Part shown: piece by piece, positions 20,835 through 30,134 of the stretch
How positions within the stretch are numbered: position 1 is the stretch's first letter
How the letters are laid out: each line of letters starts with the position of its first letter
Assembly: GCF_025964975.1 (NCBI RefSeq)
Contig: NZ_JAOPXV010000125.1
Location: 1 to 51,042 of the forward strand
From: Nocardioides sp.
GTDB taxonomy: Bacteria; Actinomycetota; Actinomycetes; Propionibacteriales; Nocardioidaceae
Direction: 5' to 3'
Length of the DNA stretch: 51,042 nucleotides
The notes under the pieces: generated by a model
Databases searched by the model: none
What the model saw: only the letters and a program-made list of their open reading frames with translations
Told to the model about the DNA's origin: nothing
Translations under genes and position numbers: made by a program

Positions 20835-21334
20835 CCACCCTCGCCGCCGGGCGCACGCGCGCCCGGGAGATCGCCGGCACCGTCGTGGACCCCGAGATGC
20901 CGATGCTGACGCTGGTCGATCTCGGCGTGCTCCGCGACGTCACCGAGAGCGAGGTTGGCGTGAGCGTCACGATCACGCCGACGTACTCAGGCTGTCCGGC
21001 GATGGCGACCATGCGCGACGACCTCGTGCACGCGTTGAGCGACGCGGGATACGCCGAGGTCGAGGTGAAGGTCAGTCTGAGCCCGGCCTGGTCGAGCGAC
21101 TGGATCACCGCGGAGGGACGGCGCAAGCTCCGCGCCCACGGACTCTCCGCCCCCGGCCCGAGCCCGACCGGCCCCGTGCAGCTCAGCCTGGCGCCGGTCC
21201 GCCGCGCGATCGACTGCCCGCGCTGCGGGAGTGCCGACGTGCGGCTGACGTCCGAGTTCGGTCCGACCGCGTGCAAGGCGCTCTACCAGTGCAACGACTG
21301 CCTCGAGCCCTTCGAGCACGTCAAGGAGATCTGA
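20831..21334 (+). CDS. paaD: 1,2-phenylacetyl-CoA epoxidase subunit PaaD
   Basis: VVDPEMPMLTLVDLGVLRDV...ITPTYSGCPAMATMRDDL; CPRCGSADVRLTSEFGPTACKALYQCNDCLEPFEHVKEI. Confidence 0.96.
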   Translation: MTTLAAGRTRAREIAGTVVDPEMPMLTLVDLGVLRDVTESEVGVSVTITPTYSGCPAMATMRDDLVHALSDAGYAEVEVKVSLSPAWSSDWITAEGRRKLRAHGLSAPGPSPTGPVQLSLAPVRRAIDCPRCGSADVRLTSEFGPTACKALYQCNDCLEPFEHVKEI

Positions 21335-22419
21335 TGCTCGACATGCCCCGACCGACGTCCCGACCCGCACGCGGCTTCCACCCGCTGACGGTCTCTTCCG
21401 TCGAGGTCCTGACCGACGACTCCGCAGCCATCACCTTCGACGTCCCCGACGACCTGCGCGAGGACTTCTCGTTCGCGGCCGGCCAGTCGCTCACGTTGCG
21501 TCGGGTGATCGACGGCACCGAGCACCGACGGTCCTACTCGATCTGCGCGCCGACCCGAGCAGCCCCTCGCATCGGCGTACGCGAGATCCCCGATGGTCTG
21601 TTCTCCCGCTGGCTGACCCGCGAGGTGCGGCCCGGCGACGTGATCGAGGTCCAGACGCCGAGCGGGTCGTTCACGGCCAGCGAGGACCTGCCCGGCCGCC
21701 ACCTGTGCATCGCCGCGGGGTCGGGCGTCACCCCCATGCTGTCGATCGCGTCCACCGTGCTCCGCAACCCCGAGGCGAGCGTGACGCTGTTGTACGGCAA
21801 CCGGCGGACCTCGTCGGTGATGTTCGCCGAGGAGCTGGCAGACCTGAAGAACCGCCACCGCGAACGGCTCGAGCTGGTGCACGTGCTGTCCCGCGAGCCG
21901 CGCGACGTCGAGCTGTTCTCCGGGCGCCTCGACGCGGAGCGACTGCACCGGCTGATCACCCTGCTCGTGCCGGTCGGGGCCGTGGACCACGTGTGGCTGT
22001 GCGGTCCGTTCGGGCTGATCGCCGACGCGCGTCAGGTGCTCGCCGAGCTGGGGTTGCACGAGGATCGGGTGCACTTCGAGCTTTTCTACGTCGATCAACC
22101 GCCACCCGAGCTGGACCGTCCCGAGCAGGTCGTCGAGGGCGACGTCAGCGAGGTCACGATCTCGCTCGACGGCCGGACGGCCACCTCGCCGATGCCCCGG
22201 GGGACCTCGATCCTGGACGGCGCAGCTGTCTCGCGCAGCGACCTTCCCTTCGCCTGCAAGGGCGGCGTGTGCGGCACCTGCCGGGCGCACGTGACGAGCG
22301 GCGAGGTCGACATGAGGCGCAACTACGCCCTCGGCGACGACGAAGTGGCCCGTGGCTTCGTGCTGACGTGTCAGACGTTCCCGGTCTCCGACGAAGTGGT
22401 CGTGGACTTCGACGCCTGA
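21334..22419 (+). CDS. paaE: 1,2-phenylacetyl-CoA epoxidase subunit PaaE (reductase)
   Basis: RRSYSICAP FAD-binding, GSGVTPMLSI NAD-binding, C-terminal CKGGVCGTCRAHVTSGEVDMRRNYAL 2Fe-2S. Confidence 0.96.
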   Translation: MLDMPRPTSRPARGFHPLTVSSVEVLTDDSAAITFDVPDDLREDFSFAAGQSLTLRRVIDGTEHRRSYSICAPTRAAPRIGVREIPDGLFSRWLTREVRPGDVIEVQTPSGSFTASEDLPGRHLCIAAGSGVTPMLSIASTVLRNPEASVTLLYGNRRTSSVMFAEELADLKNRHRERLELVHVLSREPRDVELFSGRLDAERLHRLITLLVPVGAVDHVWLCGPFGLIADARQVLAELGLHEDRVHFELFYVDQPPPELDRPEQVVEGDVSEVTISLDGRTATSPMPRGTSILDGAAVSRSDLPFACKGGVCGTCRAHVTSGEVDMRRNYALGDDEVARGFVLTCQTFPVSDEVVVDFDA

Positions 22420-23075
22420 GCGTCCTGCTGGTCCGTCGCGAGCGGACGCTGGGACAGGCCGTCGAAGGCAATGCCGGTGATGGCGTGGGCCAGCGCCCCT
22501 GCGTCGACAGACCCGCCGGTGTGGAACCACTCGGTCGAGCTGTTGACCATGCCGAACAGCAGCCGGCTGATGAGCTCGGGCTCGATGTCGGTGCGTAGGC
22601 TGCCCTCTCGTACGGCGTCGCGGACGAGCTCGGCCAAGGCGTCGTCGATCGCCCGGCGCCGCTCGAGGGCGGCCTGCTCCACCTCGCTGTTGCCGCGGGC
22701 CCGCAGCAACAGGGTCACCGCCGCGAGGTGCGCGACGAGGATCTCGACCGAGGACCGGATGGCCGCACGGAGGCGCTCCTCCGCCGGCTTGTCGCTGGTG
22801 GCCGCAATGGTGGTGACGGTGCTGCTGAGCGCCCCCAACGCCTCGTCGAGACCGGACGCGAGCAGGTGCTCCTTGCTGGGGACGTGGTGGTAGATCGCAG
22901 ACTTGGACAACCCGAGCTCGCGGGCCAGGTCGCCCATGCTGGTGGCGTCGTAACCCTGGCGGTTGAAGAGGTCGATCGCTCGACGGAGCACGGTCTCCTG
23001 GTCGTAGCCCGGCCGGCCGCGCCGCGCGGTGCTGATCTCGCCTCCCGTCGCTGGGTCGAGCTCGGAGGCGGTCAT
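22371..23075 (-). CDS. TetR/AcrR-family regulator (possible paa regulator)
   Basis: RRAIDLFNRQGYDATSMGDLARELGLSKSAIYHHVPSKEHLLASGLDEAL; convergent with and overlapping paaE 3' end. Confidence 0.9.
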   Translation of the reverse strand: MTASELDPATGGEISTARRGRPGYDQETVLRRAIDLFNRQGYDATSMGDLARELGLSKSAIYHHVPSKEHLLASGLDEALGALSSTVTTIAATSDKPAEERLRAAIRSSVEILVAHLAAVTLLLRARGNSEVEQAALERRRAIDDALAELVRDAVREGSLRTDIEPELISRLLFGMVNSSTEWFHTGGSVDAGALAHAITGIAFDGLSQRPLATDQQDAQASKSTTTSSETGNV

Positions 23076-23201
23076 CCGCCCAGCCTGCCATGAGCGCGCC
23101 ACGTGGGTGCACGCATCCGGGTGGCGTCGAGGTAGGATGGGCCTCGCCTTCGTCGCTGGACCACCCGGTTCGGTGTCGGAGCCCCGGCTCATCCAGTGCC
23201 G

Positions 23202-23303
23202 CACGTGACTCCTCTGTCACGTGGCGCCCGCCGGTTCTGCGTCGCCGCCATGCCGCCCAAGTCTGCTGCGACGCAGGTAGTGCTGTCTGTCGCGAGGCGC
23301 GAC
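23202..23303 (+). other. Hairpin-rich 5' leader upstream of SNF2 helicase
   Basis: Three successive perfect inverted repeats: CACGTGAC/GTCACGTG (23202-23223), CTGCGTCGC/GCGACGCAG (23237-23276), GTCGCG/CGCGAC (23289-23303). Confidence 0.5.
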
Positions 23304-23325
23304 GGGCAACTCGAGGAGGAACTGA

Positions 23326-25440
23326 GTGGCTCAGCGAAGCCGGCGCACATCCACCGCACGACGCGGCGGCACCAAGGTGATCCGCAAGGACAACGAAGGC
23401 ATCATCCCGGTGCTCGCCAGGTCGGTGCGCGAGGTGGAGCAGGCAGCCGAGCGCGGCAAGGTGGCGCCGCACGGCCGAGCGACCTTCCAGGTGGTCGCGT
23501 TGCTGGTGCGCGACGAGCGCCAGCGCCTCGACGCCGACACCGAGCTCGGCGAGGGCCGCAAGGCCGAGCAGCTCAAGCGCCTCGACGGCATCGCCACGAT
23601 CCTGGCGCGGGCCGCAGCCCGCGACACCTCCCTGCTCCAGCTGCTGGCCGAGGATGCCGAGGTGTCCGAGGGAGCCCGAGCGCTCAAGCGCCAGATGCTC
23701 AAGTCGGCAGGGATCGAGATCCCCGAGGAGGTCGAGGGCCCCAAGCCCGAGACCGCAGCGACCACGTCCTCGCGGCGCACGACTCCGCAGTCGGTGATCT
23801 CGCGCCAGCTGGCCAACCCCTTCCTCAAGCCCGACTTCTCGGCCGCCGAGGAACATCGCGTCCAGTCCGGCCGACTGGCCAACTGGGAGCTCCTCGAGCC
23901 CCTCTTCAAGTCCTTCGAGTACGTCGGTGGCGGCGCCTCCGCGTGCATGAGAATGCCGGACTCCGTCCCCGTCCCCGGAGTTGCGCTGATGGCGCACCAG
24001 GCACAGCTCGTGGCCGCTGCCGCCGCCGGACACCGCACCTTCCTTCTCGCCGACGAGCCCGGTCTGGGCAAGACCGCGCAGGCGCTGCTCGCCGCGCAGG
24101 CTGCCCATGCGTGGCCGCTGCTCTGCGTCGTACCCAACGTCGTCAAGGCCAACTGGGCCCACGAGGCCAGCCTGTGGACCCCCAACCGCTCCGTCACGGT
24201 CATCCACGGCGACGGCGAGGAGGTCGACGGCTTCGCCGACATCATCGTCGTCAACTACGAGGTCCTCGACCGACACGTCGAGTGGCTCGGCAACCACGGC
24301 TTCCGCGGGATGGTCGTGGACGAGGCGCACTTCATCAAGAACAAGAGCTCGCAGCGATCCCAGCACGTGCTCGAGCTCTCGGAGCGCCTCCGGACCCGCG
24401 TCGCACGCCCGCTGCTGATGGCCCTCACCGGCACGCCCCTGATCAACGACATCGAGGACTTCCGGGCGATCTGGCAGTTCCTGGGCTGGATCGACGACCA
24501 CAAGCCGCTGCCGGCGCTGATGAACAAGCTCGAGGACACCGGGCTGATGCCGGGGGAGCCGGGGTTCTATCCCAACGCCCGCCGATCGGTGATCGAGATG
24601 GGAATCGTCCGGCGCCGCAAGATCGACGTCGCCGCCGACATCCCGGCGCGACGCGTGGCCGACCTCCCCGTCGAGCTCGAAGGCGCCGAGGGCCGTTCCA
24701 TCCGCGACGCCGAACGCAACCTGTCGCGTCGCCTCGTCTCCCGCTACGACGCCGCCCTCGAGGCGCGGACCACGAAGGTCGTCGTGGACGGCATCGACCT
24801 CGACCTCGTCCGACGCGTCGCCAAGTGGGAGCGCGAGGACATGGAGTCGGCCAAGGACGGCGAGAACGTCTTCTCGATGATGCGTCGCATCGGCCAGGCC
24901 AAGGCCGGGCTCGCCGCGGACTACACCGCGCAGCTGGCGCGCAGCGTCGGCAAGGTCGTCTTCTTCGCCAAGCACATCGACGTGATGGACGAGGCCCAGG
25001 CAAGCTTTGAGAAGCGGGGCATCAGCTTCGTCTCGATCCGGGGCGACCAGAGTGCCAAGGCACGCGCCGCGGCGATCGAGTCGTTCACCAAGGACCCCGA
25101 GACCTCGATCATCGTCTGCTCGCTGAGCGCCGCCGGCGTCGGCCTGAACCTCCAGGTCGCGTCCAACGTGGTGCTGGCGGAGCTGTCGTGGACCGACGCC
25201 GAGCAGACCCAGGCGATCGACCGGATCCACCGCATCGGTCAGTCCGAGCCCGTCACCGCGTGGCGGATCATCGCCGCGCAGACGATCGACTCGAAGATCG
25301 CCGAGCTCATCGACTCCAAGGCAGGACTCGCTGCTCGGGCGCTCGACGGGGCCGACGAGATCGCGTCGTCGGTCGACGTCCAGCTCGAGGCCCTCGTCGG
25401 GCTGCTCACCGACGCGCTCGAAGCCCGCGGCGGCCGCTGA
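23326..25440 (+). CDS. SNF2-family DEAD/DEAH box helicase
   Basis: Walker A LADEPGLGKTAQALLAA, DEAH motif VVDEAHFIKN, ALTGTPLIND, C-terminal VCSLSAAGVGLNLQVASNVVLAELSWTDAEQTQAIDRIHRIGQ; RBS GAGGAGGA before GTG. Confidence 0.95.
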   Translation: MAQRSRRTSTARRGGTKVIRKDNEGIIPVLARSVREVEQAAERGKVAPHGRATFQVVALLVRDERQRLDADTELGEGRKAEQLKRLDGIATILARAAARDTSLLQLLAEDAEVSEGARALKRQMLKSAGIEIPEEVEGPKPETAATTSSRRTTPQSVISRQLANPFLKPDFSAAEEHRVQSGRLANWELLEPLFKSFEYVGGGASACMRMPDSVPVPGVALMAHQAQLVAAAAAGHRTFLLADEPGLGKTAQALLAAQAAHAWPLLCVVPNVVKANWAHEASLWTPNRSVTVIHGDGEEVDGFADIIVVNYEVLDRHVEWLGNHGFRGMVVDEAHFIKNKSSQRSQHVLELSERLRTRVARPLLMALTGTPLINDIEDFRAIWQFLGWIDDHKPLPALMNKLEDTGLMPGEPGFYPNARRSVIEMGIVRRRKIDVAADIPARRVADLPVELEGAEGRSIRDAERNLSRRLVSRYDAALEARTTKVVVDGIDLDLVRRVAKWEREDMESAKDGENVFSMMRRIGQAKAGLAADYTAQLARSVGKVVFFAKHIDVMDEAQASFEKRGISFVSIRGDQSAKARAAAIESFTKDPETSIIVCSLSAAGVGLNLQVASNVVLAELSWTDAEQTQAIDRIHRIGQSEPVTAWRIIAAQTIDSKIAELIDSKAGLAARALDGADEIASSVDVQLEALVGLLTDALEARGGR

Positions 25441-25537
25441 CGCTCAGCCCTGGCGGTGCGTGAGCCACCTTCGGTACGCGGAAGTGGGGCTGTGGCACCG
25501 CTGGGCCGGCGCTGCGGGCGCCGTACGGCGAGACCGC

Positions 25538-26272
25538 TCAGCCCATCAGCTTGCGGGCGATCGGCAGCGGCAGGTGCTCGAGCGCGAACCCGATCGGCAC
25601 CCACGGCCAGGCCGGCACCCGGGCGGACGACTTCTCCTTCTCGATCGCGGCCACCATGGCGCGGACGCCGCGCTCGGTGGAGGCCACCAGCGGCGTGGTC
25701 TTCGACGTGGCGGACATCTCGGAGACGATGTAGCCCGGATAGAGCACCGTGACCTTGATCGGGGTGCCCATCACGTCGGCGCGGAAGCCCTCCGCGAGGT
25801 GGGCGACGGCGGCCTTCGTGGCGGCGTACGTCGTGATGTTCCCGGGCATCCCGCGCAGCGCCGAGACCGACGAGATCATCACGAGGTGGCCCGAGTTCTG
25901 CTCGCGGAAGATGCGTGCGGCCGCCTCGGTCTGGGCGAGGGCACCGATGAAGTTGGTCTGCGCCGTGGCCAGGTTGGCGTCGAAGCGACCGGTGCCGAGC
26001 GGTTGGCCCTTGCCGAGACCAGCGTTGACGACGACCTTGTCGAGGGTGCCGAACTCCGCCCGGAACTCCTCGAAGACCCGGAAGACCGCGTCGTGGTCGT
26101 TGACGTCGAGGGCCTTCACGCTGACTCGGACGGAGGACAAGGAGGCTGCGAGCTCGTCGAGCCGGTCGGTACGCCGCGCGCACAGGGCCAGGTCGTAGCC
26201 GAGGGCCGCGAACTGGCGCGCCATCTCGGCGCCGAGCCCGGCGGAGGCGCCGGTGATCAGGACGGTGGGCAT
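25538..26272 (-). CDS. SDR-family oxidoreductase
   Basis: MPTVLITGASAGLGAEMARQFAALGYDLALCARR; YAATKAAVAHLAEGFRADV. Confidence 0.93.
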   Translation of the reverse strand: MPTVLITGASAGLGAEMARQFAALGYDLALCARRTDRLDELAASLSSVRVSVKALDVNDHDAVFRVFEEFRAEFGTLDKVVVNAGLGKGQPLGTGRFDANLATAQTNFIGALAQTEAAARIFREQNSGHLVMISSVSALRGMPGNITTYAATKAAVAHLAEGFRADVMGTPIKVTVLYPGYIVSEMSATSKTTPLVASTERGVRAMVAAIEKEKSSARVPAWPWVPIGFALEHLPLPIARKLMG

Positions 26273-26280
26273 GGAGGGTC

Positions 26281-26934
26281 CTATCGGTAGGTCTGGTCGG
26301 CGGGGGAGAGGTGGGTGTGCTCGTTGAAGGCGAGCAGGGTGGCACCACGCGAGCCGACGACGAAGCTCGTGACGCCGCCGTTGAGGGTCACCTGGTTGAG
26401 GCGAAGCCACAGGTCGGGATCGCTGCCGAGCGCGGCCGCGGCGGCCCAGGAAAGGGGACCCCCGCTGGTGAAGACGACGGCGGTGCCACCAGACCCCAGA
26501 GCGGCGATCGTCCGCTCGAACGCGGCGGAGACCCGCTCGCAGAAGGCGGCGAAGGACTCGTCGTAGTCGTCGTGCTCGCCGGCGGTCCAGCGAAGGGTGG
26601 CATCGGAGAACCACCGTTGGAAGGCGCGCCGGTCCACCGTCAGGTCGACGCCCTCGGGGGCTGGGTGACGGGACAGGACCTGGAGGTGGTCGAACTCGTT
26701 CCACCCGTCGTCCGTCGCGACCGGGAGCTCCCAGCCGGCGCCCTCGCAGGCCCCGACGGCGGTCTGCCGGTGCCGCCTCATCGCTCCCGAGAGGAGCACC
26801 TCGGGGGTGATCCCCTGGCCGGCGAGGGCGGCGCCGAGCGTACGCGCCTGGGACTCGCCCAGGCTCGAGAGCTGGTCGTAGTCGGCGGCTCCCCACGAGG
26901 CCTGTCCGTGGCGCACAAGCAAGATACGAGTCAC
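26281..26934 (-). CDS. Histidine phosphatase family protein
   Basis: ILLVRHGQASWGAADYDQLSSLGESQARTLGAAL (RHG motif). Confidence 0.93.
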   Translation of the reverse strand: MTRILLVRHGQASWGAADYDQLSSLGESQARTLGAALAGQGITPEVLLSGAMRRHRQTAVGACEGAGWELPVATDDGWNEFDHLQVLSRHPAPEGVDLTVDRRAFQRWFSDATLRWTAGEHDDYDESFAAFCERVSAAFERTIAALGSGGTAVVFTSGGPLSWAAAAALGSDPDLWLRLNQVTLNGGVTSFVVGSRGATLLAFNEHTHLSPADQTYR

Positions 26935-26995
26935 GCGGGGTCCCCGCGTCGTTGTTCGGGGGAGCGGAGAGGGGGAGAAGAACGTCGTGGGGTGA

Positions 26996-28066
26996 TCACG
27001 CGAGCAGCTCGGCGATCCGACGGTCGAGGATCTGCACGCCGGGGCCGAACAGCGCGAACATCTCGTTGCTGGTCTGGCCGTGGAAGTAGCGGTAGTAGAT
27101 CTGCTGGGCGATGACCGCGTTGCGGAACAGGCCGAAGACCTCGTAGTAGCGCCACGCCTCGGGGGTCAGGTCGAACCCCATCCGCTCGCAGTAGCGCTGC
27201 ACGAACTCGTCGCGGGTGATCATGCCCGGCAGGTCGGTGGGCACCCGCTTGGTCAGGCGGAGCTCCTCGGAGTCGTCGGCCTGGATCCAGAACGCCAACG
27301 CGCCACCGAGGTCCATCAACGGATCACCCAAGGTCGCCATCTCCCAGTCCAGGACGCCGATGACCCGGGTCGGGTCGTCGGCCGCGAAGACCAGGTTGTC
27401 CACCTTGAAGTCGTTGTGGATCACGCAGGTGGCCACGTCGGCGGGCTGGTGGGCGTCCAACCAGGCCATCACCTCGGTGAGCTCCGGGTTGTCGGGGGTG
27501 TGCGCGTTGCGGTAACGCGTGGACCAGCCCTCGACCTGGCGCCGGACGTAGCCCGCGCCCTTGCCGAGGTGCGTCAGGCCGGCCTTCTCCGCGTCGACGC
27601 TGTGCAGCTCGGCGTAGACCTCGACGACGTTGAGGCACACCTGCCGCGCCTGCTCGGGTGTCAGGGGGACATCAGCCGGCCAGGTGCTGCGAGGAATCAG
27701 GCCGTCGATCCGCTCCATCACGTAGAAGTCACCACCGAGGACCGACTCGTCGTCGCAGAATCCGACCATCGGGGCGACGTAGGGAAACACCGGCGCGAGC
27801 GCCGACTGGATCACGAACTCGCGACGCATGTCGTGCGCGCCCTTGGCCTTGGTGCCTTGCGGCGCCCGTCGCAGGATGAGGTCACGGTCGGGGTAGCGCA
27901 GCAGGTAGGTCAGGTTGGACGCACCTCCGGAGAACTGCCGCACCTCAGGAGTGCCTTCGAGCCCGGCCTCGCCGACGGCGGTGGCTCGCAGCCAGGAGGC
28001 GACGGCACCGACGTCGAAGGAGTCCTCCTCGCGTACCGCGCGGGCGCCGGGCACCTCGGCGTTCAC
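26996..28066 (-). CDS. Phosphotransferase family (APH/ACAD10-11 N-terminal-like) kinase
   Basis: QFSGGASNLTYLLRYPDRDLILRRAPQG; VIHNDFKVDNLVF; VIGVLDWEMATLGDPLMDLGGALAFW; GTG start overlaps SDR stop. Confidence 0.93.
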   Translation of the reverse strand: MNAEVPGARAVREEDSFDVGAVASWLRATAVGEAGLEGTPEVRQFSGGASNLTYLLRYPDRDLILRRAPQGTKAKGAHDMRREFVIQSALAPVFPYVAPMVGFCDDESVLGGDFYVMERIDGLIPRSTWPADVPLTPEQARQVCLNVVEVYAELHSVDAEKAGLTHLGKGAGYVRRQVEGWSTRYRNAHTPDNPELTEVMAWLDAHQPADVATCVIHNDFKVDNLVFAADDPTRVIGVLDWEMATLGDPLMDLGGALAFWIQADDSEELRLTKRVPTDLPGMITRDEFVQRYCERMGFDLTPEAWRYYEVFGLFRNAVIAQQIYYRYFHGQTSNEMFALFGPGVQILDRRIAELLA

Positions 28067-28836
28067 GACAGGGCGTCCAGCCGTGCTGCCTGGTGCCGCA
28101 TGACCTTGTCGTACGCCGCACGGTCGGCCCACTTGAGGAAGTAGGCCTGGCGCGCCGCCTCGTCGGGCACGATCACGTCCTCGCCGGCCTCGATGCCGGC
28201 AAGCACGGCTGAGGCGATGTCGTCGGCGGTGATGTCCGAACCCTCGACCAGCTCGGTGATCATGCGCGCGAGGGTCTCGTCCTGGCCCTGCATCGAGTCC
28301 AGCAGGTTGGTCCGGAAGTAGGAGGGGCAGACCGCGCTGGCGCGGATTCCGTACGCCGCAAGCTCGTGCCCGCACGTCTCGGTGAACGCCACGACGGCCG
28401 CCTTGACCGCGTTGTAGGAGCCCATCCCGGCGGGGTGGACCAGCCCGGCGAGGGAGGCGACGTTGACGATGTGGCCCGAGCGCTGCGCCTTGAGCATCGG
28501 CGTGAACGTCTGCACGCCGCGAACGACTCCGAAGAGGTTGATCTCGGTGATCCACCGCCAGTCGTCCATCGAGCACAGCTCTATCCGGCCGCCTCCGGCC
28601 ACCCCGGCGTTGTTGACGAGGACGTCGAGGCCGCCCCAGCGCTCCTCGACGAGTCCGAGCGCGGCCGTCCAGTCGTCCCCGGAGGTGATGTCCAGGACCA
28701 GGTCGATGCCGTCCGCGGCGACCCGGTCGGTGGCGAGCACCTCGTCGCCCCGGATGCGCAACGTGCTGGTGAGCGCCTCACCCAAGCCGGACGCGGCGCC
28801 CGTGACCAGCACGCGGCGCGGGGTCGTGGCGTTCAT
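28063..28836 (-). CDS. SDR-family oxidoreductase
   Basis: RRVLVTGAASGLGEALTSTL; NNAGVAGGG; YNAVKAAVVAFTETCGHEL. Confidence 0.93.
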   Translation of the reverse strand: MNATTPRRVLVTGAASGLGEALTSTLRIRGDEVLATDRVAADGIDLVLDITSGDDWTAALGLVEERWGGLDVLVNNAGVAGGGRIELCSMDDWRWITEINLFGVVRGVQTFTPMLKAQRSGHIVNVASLAGLVHPAGMGSYNAVKAAVVAFTETCGHELAAYGIRASAVCPSYFRTNLLDSMQGQDETLARMITELVEGSDITADDIASAVLAGIEAGEDVIVPDEAARQAYFLKWADRAAYDKVMRHQAARLDALS

Positions 28837-30098
28837 GCGCTGGTCCTGGCGCCGGACTTGCCGAGCTCGATCTTGGCGATCACGTTGCGGTGCACCTCGT
28901 CGGGTCCGTCGGCGAGGCGGAGCGATCGCGCGCCGACGTAGGCGCCGGCCAGGGCGAAGTCGTCGGTCATCCCGGCACCGCCGTGGAGCTGGATCGCCAT
29001 GTCGATGACGTCGAGGGCCATGTTGGGCACCTCAACCTTGATCTCGCTGACGGCCGACAGGGCCTCGATCGACATCCCCTGGTCGAGCAGCCACGCGGCA
29101 TGCATGACCAGCAGGCGGGAGCGGTTGATCGCGATGCGGGCGTCCGCGATGCGCTCGCGGTTGCCGCCGAGGTTGGCGAGCGGCTTGCCGAAGGCGCTGC
29201 GGCTCAGCGCGCGGTCGCAGGCGAGCTCGAGGGCGCGCTCGGCGAGCCCGATGGCGCGCATGCAGTGGTGGACCCGACCGGGGCCAAGGCGCCCCTGGGC
29301 GATCTCGAAGGCCCGCCCCTCGCCGAGGAGGATGTTGGTGGCCGGCACCCGCACGTCGTCGAAGGTCACGTCGCCGTGGCCGAGGGGCTCGTCGTAGTAG
29401 CCCATGGTGGTGAGCATCCGCTCGACCTTCACGCCGGGTGCGTCCCGCGGCACCAGCACCATGGTGTGGCGCGAGTGGCGGTCGACGTCGGGGAAGGTCA
29501 GCCCCATGAAGACGAGGATCTTGCATTCGGGATTGCCGACGCCGGTGGAGAACCACTTGCGCCCGTTGATGACGACCTCGTCGCCGTCGCGGATCGCCGT
29601 CGCCTCCATGTTGGTCGCGTCCGAGGAGGCGACGTCGGGCTCGGTCATGCAGAAGGCGCTGCGGATCTCCGAGCGCAGGAGCGGCTCGAGCCACTGGGCT
29701 CGCTGCTCGTCGGTGCCGTAGCGCAGCAGGACCTCCATGTTGCCGGTGTCCGGCGCGTTGGAGTTGAAGATGAGCGGAGCGAGGAAGGAGCGGCCCATCG
29801 TCTCGGCGAGCGGGGCGTAGTCGATGTTGCTGAGCCCCTCGCCGCCGTCGGTGCCGAAGTCGGCGGCGTACGACCCGGCGTGCTCCGCGGGCAGGAACAG
29901 GTTCCACAGGCCCTGCGCACGTGCCTTCGCCTGCAGCTCCTTGATCCGAGGGTCGGGCGTCCAGCTGTCACCGCCGCTCTCGCGCGCCTGCTTGATGCGC
30001 TCGTGCATGTCGGCCTCGAGGGGCTCGATCTCGGTGTCCATGAACGCGCGCACGCGCGCCTGCAGGTCGGCGGCGCGGGGCGAGAGGGAGAAGTCCAT
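28833..30098 (-). CDS. Acyl-CoA dehydrogenase family protein
   Basis: FCMTEPDVASSDATNMEATAIRDGDEVVINGRKWFSTGV; LHGGAGMTDDFALAGAYVGARSLRLADGPDEVHRNVIAK. Confidence 0.95.
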   Translation of the reverse strand: MDFSLSPRAADLQARVRAFMDTEIEPLEADMHERIKQARESGGDSWTPDPRIKELQAKARAQGLWNLFLPAEHAGSYAADFGTDGGEGLSNIDYAPLAETMGRSFLAPLIFNSNAPDTGNMEVLLRYGTDEQRAQWLEPLLRSEIRSAFCMTEPDVASSDATNMEATAIRDGDEVVINGRKWFSTGVGNPECKILVFMGLTFPDVDRHSRHTMVLVPRDAPGVKVERMLTTMGYYDEPLGHGDVTFDDVRVPATNILLGEGRAFEIAQGRLGPGRVHHCMRAIGLAERALELACDRALSRSAFGKPLANLGGNRERIADARIAINRSRLLVMHAAWLLDQGMSIEALSAVSEIKVEVPNMALDVIDMAIQLHGGAGMTDDFALAGAYVGARSLRLADGPDEVHRNVIAKIELGKSGARTSA

Positions 30099-30119
30099 GG
30101 GTTGACCCTACGCATACTG

Positions 30120-30134
30120 TTGAGCAATGCTCAA
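30120..30134. promoter_or_regulatory. Putative TetR-family operator overlapping the TetR start codon
   Basis: TTGAGCA-A-TGCTCAA, perfect 7-bp arms, between divergent ACAD and TetR genes. Confidence 0.65.

Noticed and set aside
21283-25230. 1315-aa minus-strand ORF
   Set aside because: High-GC shadow ORF spanning paaE, TetR and helicase genes; low-complexity composition and no recognisable domain beyond accidental overlap with the TetR frame.
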